Below the pieces are notes generated by a model. It worked only from the letters and a program-made list of their open reading frames with translations. It ran no database searches and was not told where the DNA came from. A stretch of DNA of 64,000 nucleotides from Boothiomyces macroporosus (Eukaryota; Chytridiomycota; Chytridiomycetes; Rhizophydiales; Terramycetaceae), in NCBI GenBank assembly GCA_027604185.1, contig JADGKB010000004.1, forward strand, positions 186,001 through 250,000, given 5' to 3'. Positions 58,749 to 64,000 of the stretch are shown piece by piece. Positions within the stretch are counted from its first letter, which is position 1; each line of letters opens with the position of its first letter. The position numbers were made by a program, and so were the translations under genes.

Positions 58749-59770
58749 TTATAATGAGCACATGTCAGATTCTAGCTTCCAGATGATCATGCCTACTATC
58801 CCTTTGTAGAGACTAATTGTAGCTAAAAGTACAAACAGATGCCAGATTTGATGACTGTGGCCAAACAAGTCAAACTTTCCAGCCCAATATCTTGGTTAGC
58901 AAATTTCTTACCGTTCAGGAATTTGATTAACGTAAAAGTAGGCTCCAATCAAATACATTGCAACCATCAATCCCATCCAAACCAAAGCAGGGTTTTCGCT
59001 GATGGACGGCAAATGTCCCAATCCATTCTTGATCACAAAGTATGAAACTGGAATAATGGCAAAGGCTCCACTTGCGATGTACAAGAGGGCTCTATAAGTT
59101 CTGAATTCTCCTTTGGACCAGACTTCAAACATTGGTCCAACTATACCAACCAAATTCACGAGACCCAATAAAATCAGACTAGCAGTTCTAAAATGTCCTT
59201 CGCAGTGCAACAGGAAATACATTGCACTGATAGTGCCTCCAGCAATTGTAGCAGATATTCCGCTATAGTCTATAATTAGTTCCAATTACCTAAGCAGCCG
59301 TACCAGTGCGATGTTTCTTTGGATATACAGGTATGAAGATGGAATAGAGATGAAAACAGCATAGTGTAAGATGCGCAACACTGCAGAATCGTCAAAATAA
59401 ACCGCTCTTCAAATTCAATGAGAGGATGGATTTCAGCCCACCAAGTATGAGCAATTCCAGCTACAAAAACAAAGAATCCAAATGCATGCAACCATACATT
59501 CCAACTTTCATTGTGTAAGTGAAAGAAAGAAATCCAAGATTCTTTCGTGGAGTAGTACGCTCTATAACCGCTTTTAATGTATACGTTGTCTTGCAAATAA
59601 GCTGGCAATTCTTCGTATTTGTAAAATCGCAACCTTGACTTGCTTAACCAGTGGATTTTAGGCGTTGGATCCGACAGTGAAATGGTCTTTTGGATGGACA
59701 TATCCTCCGTTCCTTTGGCGCCTTTGCGCATTTTCAGTTCAAACTTCATTCCTTGCTTTGAATTTTTCAT
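58749..59770 (-). CDS. PAQR-family membrane protein, copy C
   Basis: A 326-residue protein from three exons with introns 59270-59289 and 58891-58911. Motifs are SFFHLHNESWNVWLH, FSSLFHLHTC and GHSHQIWHLF. It keeps the usual His residues, with Leu in place of the Ser of the NVWSH motif. It lacks the intron that A and B carry before YRA. The three genes lie head to tail and probably arose by tandem duplication followed by intron gain or loss. Confidence 0.87.
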
Positions 59771-60546
59771 GTTTAGAATTTCTATGGGAGACTGAAACTT
59801 TTGTTTTGCGGGCGGTGTAGCGGTGATTTTTTGGAATGTGAAAGAGAGAAAAAGGGAGATAAAAAAGCGTTGACGATAATCTGAGAGAATTTTCAGTATT
59901 TTCCTGTCATTAGCGTTTGTTTCCGCGATAGCCTAAGCTACAGTTGTCAGCGTTTAAGTGTTTTGAATCCGCTTTGCTGGACCCAAAGCAATTCCCCTGT
60001 TTTGAACTCCTAGTAGTAACTCAATGTTAGAGTTGCTTTATCGTATTTCAATCTCATTCGCACTTAGTTGCTTTATCGTATTTCAATCTCATTCGCATTT
60101 AGTTGAAATCTTTGATCACATTACTGGAGAAGATGAAAATCAGTTACTTCACCAACCTTAGGATTATGCTTTCCATATTCGACAGCAGTTTGATTTCTGT
60201 CCATTCTCGATGGAACTATACTAACCTCATCCCATGCCAGATTTCATGGGAACGGCCGATAGATGTACAAGCAAAAAACTTGTAGAAACCACGGTTTCCA
60301 TAGCAAGCAATTAGGATAGAACACAAGTATCATTGAGCGGTAGCTATTTCATGTCTCTGTGGTACAGTTTTTCGTTTTACAGCAGTAACTCTGATGGTGC
60401 TCGATCCGGCTTTTGATTTGATGCTCACTTTCAGTTTAGCAATAATAGGAAGGAATGGCCATCATACATCGTGCCACCGGCCTAGTAGAGGCCTTAAATG
60501 AGGCCTATAAAGCGATATAAATATGGGCTATTGGAAAGATCCCTAA
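59771..60546. other. Intergenic region upstream of PAQR C and sulfatase
   Basis: At about 775 bp this is the longest gene-free stretch here. It contains the divergent promoters of the two flanking genes and a 35-bp tandem duplication. ORFs of about 60 codons are present but show no family resemblance. Confidence 0.5.
60031..60100. repeat. 35-bp tandem duplication
   Basis: Two adjacent 35-bp units, each starting AGTTGCTTTATCG, differ by a single C/T near the end. It lies in noncoding DNA and looks like a recent local duplication. Confidence 0.85.
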
Positions 60547-62412
60547 ATGCTCCTCCAGCTGTTGATTCCTCTTGCTATTTCTGCGACTATAGAAAAGAAA
60601 CCAAATATTATCTTCTTCTTGGTCGACGATCAAGATGATTGGACTGGAATGGAAAAGTATATGCCTAATTTCCAAAAGCTCTTTGCTCAGAATGGAACTC
60701 GTTTTGAGAATCACTTTATCAATACTCCCCTGTGCTGCCCTTCACGAATGTCCATTCTTTCTGGAAAGACTACTCACAATCATAATTTGACGGATACTTT
60801 GCCTCCGTACGGTGGATACACCCAAATGCGCGCGCTCAATTTAGACGGAGAATACATTCCGACTTGGATGCAACAACAAGGATACAATACTTATTTCACC
60901 GGCAAGCTGTTTGTCGAATATACTTTGAATTATGGCGATAAAAATGTCCCTGTGGGTTGGAATGATTTTGATGGTGCAGTCTATCCTTTTACATTTGACT
61001 ATTCAAACCCAGTATTCTCCAAGAACGGTGCCAAACCGCAATTCTATCCAAATTCCTACCACACTGATGTTGTCGCAAACAAGTCTTTAGCCCAAATCAA
61101 AGACGCCCTTTCAAGAAACCAACCGTTCTTTTCTTACATTGCACCAATTGGATGTCACACTGGTGTCAATATCCAAGTGCCTCTTCCAGCTCCTCCAGCA
61201 ATCCCTAAAGTACAATTTACACCACCAATTCCTGCACCTCGACATGAAAATTTGTATCCTGATTTAAAACTTCCGATTTCTCCAAATTTTAATGAAACTG
61301 ATCGATCTGATAAGCCGGTTTGGCTTCAACGGCTTCCCCCGCTTACTGCTGCAAACAAAACCTTCTTGGATCACATGTACCGGTCAAGAGTGCTCTCACT
61401 ACTCGCTATTGATGACATGATTGGAGATGTGTATGAAACCATTAGAGACGCTGGCCAACTGGATAATACAATATTTGTTTACACTGCAGACAACGGGTAC
61501 CATCTGGGAAACCATGGTATGCTCCAAGGAAAAGAATCATGCTACGAAGAAGACATCAAGGTACCCTTTTACGCTAGCGGGCCAGGAATCAAGAAAGGGC
61601 ATGTCAGCAAGCTGAAAACATCTCACACTGATATTGCCCCAACTTTTGCTCATCTTGCAGGAATGAGCCCTCTTCCACCTTCCATAGACGGTGCAGTGAT
61701 TCCACTATTTGGCGAACCAGCGCCTGATTTACCACAACGAGGCGATTTTGTTGGAATCGAGTTTTGGGGAATCAAACTGGATGAAGGTGCGGAAATTGAA
61801 AACCTCACTGGGGTCGACACTCCAACAATCTATTTTGATCCTCATTTTACGTATAAAGGAGTTCGAATCTGCACAGAGTCGAAGGAATTCTGCTTCAAGT
61901 ACAACAAACTGTGCAATGGAACCATCGAATTATACAACCTTGCAAAGGATCCTTATGAAATGAATAATTTGTATCCGTTGAATGGTCAAAGCGTGTCTGC
62001 AAAATTAACCAGGTTGCAAAATAGACTAGATGCATACTTGTCTGTGATGGCTACTTGCAAAGGCTCTACCTGCTTGAATCCAATTCAAGTGCTTCATCCT
62101 TCCGAGCCTAAAATTTCTATTGGAGATGTCATGAGTCCAAAGTATGATGAACAGTATGCATCCTATGAAAAGTTCCAATTCTTATCGTGTTCAAGATATT
62201 TTGACGCCTCTATAGAGTTGGCTTTCGGAAAACCAGCGCAATTCGTCTCTCCTTTACCAGATCCATTTACTAATAAGCGAGACGAGGTAAAAGGAAAAAT
62301 ATTTGATGTCAAAGGGCCAGTGGAAGCCATTGCTCAAGATGTTGATACACTAGGAGATTGGGAAGGGATGGACAAAATGGCCTTGTTACTTGTCACTAGA
62401 AACCAACATTAA
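60547..62412 (+). CDS. Secreted arylsulfatase-like sulfatase
   Basis: A single-exon protein of 621 residues. An N-terminal signal peptide (LLQLLIPLAISAT) leads into PNIIFFLVDDQDDWTGM, the metal-binding start of type I sulfatases. The formylglycine motif is C-C-P-S-R with the modified Cys at residue 63. GKTTHNHNLTDT, YFTGKLFVEY, VYTADNGYHLGNHGMLQGKE and PFYASGPG follow. It carries many N-glycosylation sites and Cys pairs. Closest groups are fungal arylsulfatases and N-acetylglucosamine-6-sulfatases. A role in releasing sulfate from external polysaccharides is inference. Confidence 0.9.
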   Translation: MLLQLLIPLAISATIEKKPNIIFFLVDDQDDWTGMEKYMPNFQKLFAQNGTRFENHFINTPLCCPSRMSILSGKTTHNHNLTDTLPPYGGYTQMRALNLDGEYIPTWMQQQGYNTYFTGKLFVEYTLNYGDKNVPVGWNDFDGAVYPFTFDYSNPVFSKNGAKPQFYPNSYHTDVVANKSLAQIKDALSRNQPFFSYIAPIGCHTGVNIQVPLPAPPAIPKVQFTPPIPAPRHENLYPDLKLPISPNFNETDRSDKPVWLQRLPPLTAANKTFLDHMYRSRVLSLLAIDDMIGDVYETIRDAGQLDNTIFVYTADNGYHLGNHGMLQGKESCYEEDIKVPFYASGPGIKKGHVSKLKTSHTDIAPTFAHLAGMSPLPPSIDGAVIPLFGEPAPDLPQRGDFVGIEFWGIKLDEGAEIENLTGVDTPTIYFDPHFTYKGVRICTESKEFCFKYNKLCNGTIELYNLAKDPYEMNNLYPLNGQSVSAKLTRLQNRLDAYLSVMATCKGSTCLNPIQVLHPSEPKISIGDVMSPKYDEQYASYEKFQFLSCSRYFDASIELAFGKPAQFVSPLPDPFTNKRDEVKGKIFDVKGPVEAIAQDVDTLGDWEGMDKMALLLVTRNQH

Positions 62413-62455
62413 AATTGCTGTGTTTGTTATTTCGCGTTTTAGTTACATTTAGTCC

Positions 62456-63315
62456 ATGCGTGATCTGGAGCAAGAATTACGAGAAGCTGAAAACGGAACT
62501 AATAGCCAAAGTACGTCTTCTCCAACCAGCCGGCAAGGTTCAATGACAAACATTTGGAAAAAAGTATCATGGAACAAGTCGGACAGCGAGGAGGAACCTT
62601 TGTTGGCTGAACATCAAGAAAGTTCAATCAAAGTAACACTGGATGAAGCCTCGAATGCAGTCCATGAAACTATAGGGAAAATGCTGGGTAGAGGGGAATC
62701 AATTCATGATATTAAAGGAAAAGCATCCAAATTGGAGAATGTCGGCGATATCTTTAGAAAGAGAACCAAAAAAGTCTACAACAAAAGTTGGTGGTCCTTG
62801 TTCAAGGTACATTTGATAGTAACTTAGCATCACTTTTTCAAAGGGTCTCTGGCGTTCCTGTTGATTGTAATTGTCTTGTTTTTCCTATTTGTGCTATTTA
62901 GATGGATGTGTAAGTAATATTCACACTAGGGTATATCGTATTCCCGTATAATCCAGGCTATGGCGGTGGATATGGATATCCAAATCCAGGGCAAATGCCT
63001 GGAATGCCCAATGGTGGAGCTAATCGCGGTGGTTCAGGGCAGATGCCTGGAATGCCAAGCGGCGGAGGTGGTATGCCCAGTAGTGGAGGCGGTATGCCGA
63101 GCAGTGGTGGAGGAATGCCTGGCTCTTATCCAAGCTATCCACAAACGCCTCAGGTTCAATGTCCTCCTGTAGTATGTTCCTGCTCGTGCCCTCAGCCTGC
63201 ATACATTCCTCAATTTCCTCCTTACCCTTATCCCCCTCCATCTCAAAACTATCCCGTTCCACCTGTCCAAATACCTCCACCTCTGTCAACACCAACCAGC
63301 ACAACCGGCAAATAA
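62456..63315 (+). CDS. R-SNARE with a long C-terminal Gly/Pro-rich tail
   Basis: A 272-residue protein from three exons; introns are 62807-62827 and 62910-62929. The SNARE helix runs LDEASNAVHETIGKMLGRGE, with Arg at the central layer, then KASKLENVGDIFRKRTKKV and WWSLFK, as in VAMPs. A membrane anchor follows (LAFLLIVIVLFFLFVLF). VAMPs stop here, but this frame continues through a normal 20-nt intron into WYIVFPYNPGYGGGYGYPNP and then about 110 residues of GMPSSGG repeats, a CSCSC-type Cys cluster and a Pro/Tyr-rich end. The tail would be lumenal or outside the cell. If the second intron is retained, a TAA 3 nt into it gives an ordinary VAMP. Confidence 0.75.
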
Positions 63316-63494
63316 TACGGCATATTTGATTTCAAAATACTTATTAATAAATGAAGGTTTTAGACTTATTTTCTTTACAATTTAGTTGTTGTATGAGTAT
63401 TCAACTATCCGAATGAAATTTTAGTTGACATGCCAAACAATGACAGGTGGAAAACAATGTCGTGTAATTGATTTTTTTCATTGAAAATTCCAAA

Positions 63495-64000
63495 ATGGAA
63501 TTAGATACTCGCTACAACTCTTCAGTATCTAGGAAAGGAACATATTTGGAAAATAGATTATCAGACACCACTACGTCTAGCAGACGGGTATTTATTAGCT
63601 AACGCAGACATCGCTATGGGACAAGTTTTCAGGAATATTTGGACTGAAAAACGCAAAGGTTTGGCATGATATTTAATTCAGATTGAAAAGCTTAAAAGTC
63701 GTATATCCTTGGTCGTAGATAGCAATGATACCATAGTAATCTAAGCTAACCAAGATGGGCTCAAAAATCATTACTGAAAACATAATCAGCAGCGACCAGA
63801 AAAGAAAATATAAAGAGATTATTATTGAAATGGAGCTGCACTATCAGACAAACTTGAGATCAAGTTTTCGCAAGGTAGCTGTCGTTAATCAAGGCAATGC
63901 AATTAATTCATTTCAATGGAGAAACTCCTAATTCTGATCCTCAAGGTGCGGTAGAAGAGCTTTACAGAATATCAGAGAAACTGGTCAAAGTAATTCTCAA
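63495..64000 (+). CDS. N-terminal part of an unidentified gene (runs off the window)
   Basis: Not recognised. From the ATG at 63495, five exons can be joined with consistent frames; introns are about 19-23 nt (starting near 63583, 63660, 63738 and 63873), and another donor appears at the very end. The product begins MELDTRYNSSVSRKGTYL, contains SLWDKFSGIFGLKNAKIEKL and then helical sequence (KYKEIIIEMELHYQTNLR, GAVEELYRISEKLVK). It is a soluble, helical, basic protein so far. Confidence 0.5.

Overview
This is gene-dense nuclear DNA from a eukaryote. Over 64 kb I can build about 50 protein genes on both strands, and nearly all of them are split. The striking property is intron size. Reconciling reading frames with protein-family conservation gives about 125 introns (my hand count), nearly all 18-23 nt long, with extremes of 18 and 26 nt. 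They typically start GTAA or GTAT, carry a TTAAC/CTAAT-like box, and end in AG. The genetic code is standard. The gene set points to an opisthokont, and most likely an early-branching member of the fungal side (Holomycota, for example an aphelid- or chytrid-like lineage). Fungal-flavoured genes are SLM1-like F-BAR/PH, HbrB/BIT61, VTS1, Mch1-like MFS, eukaryotic LrgB-like, MATA-type HMG and MIP1-type polymerase gamma. They sit beside genes usually thought of in animals or flagellates: TMEM94, tropomodulin-like, WDR34/DYNC2I2 and ZC2HC1. The species assignment is inference; I cannot search databases.

Layout. 0-7 kb: MFS carrier, tropomodulin-like protein, TMEM94-like atypical P-type ATPase and a LINE 3' fragment. 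7-14 kb: RPA1, peptide deformylase, eIF3g, EFM7 methyltransferase and an SLM1-like TORC2 target. 14-23 kb: mitochondrial DNA polymerase gamma, two tandem bHLH regulators, a TORC2 subunit and long-chain acyl-CoA synthetase. 23-33 kb: phosducin-like protein, an intact PD-(D/E)XK-like gene with a decayed sister copy, CDK1, eIF4B, RAD51C, an orphan, an LrgB-like transporter and SEC23. 33-45 kb: adenylosuccinate lyase, RNF216-like RBR ligase, SEC14, an HMG-box protein, a small membrane protein, a Qc-SNARE, MRD1, ALG6 and spastin. 45-56 kb: an acidic orphan, FGGY kinase, GNAT, TIM17, class IV aminotransferase, ZC2HC1, VTS1, ALG2, VMA22, WDR34 and UTP23. 56-64 kb: three tandem PAQR receptors, a secreted sulfatase, an R-SNARE with a long extra tail and a partial unknown gene.

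The genes are housekeeping and do not form a pathway cluster. Spacing is extreme: divergent start codons lie as little as 7 bp apart and convergent stop codons as little as 4 bp apart, so UTRs and promoters must overlap neighbouring genes.

The most unusual biology is in splicing. There are three introns that only fit as GT-TG, two GC-AG introns, an intron that splits the AUG of MRD1 so that unspliced RNA reads AUG-UAA, a 6-nt microexon between two 20-nt introns, and in-frame stop-free 21-nt introns hidden inside apparently continuous ORFs. A second highlight is an R-SNARE that carries about 128 Gly/Pro/Met/Cys-rich residues after its membrane anchor.
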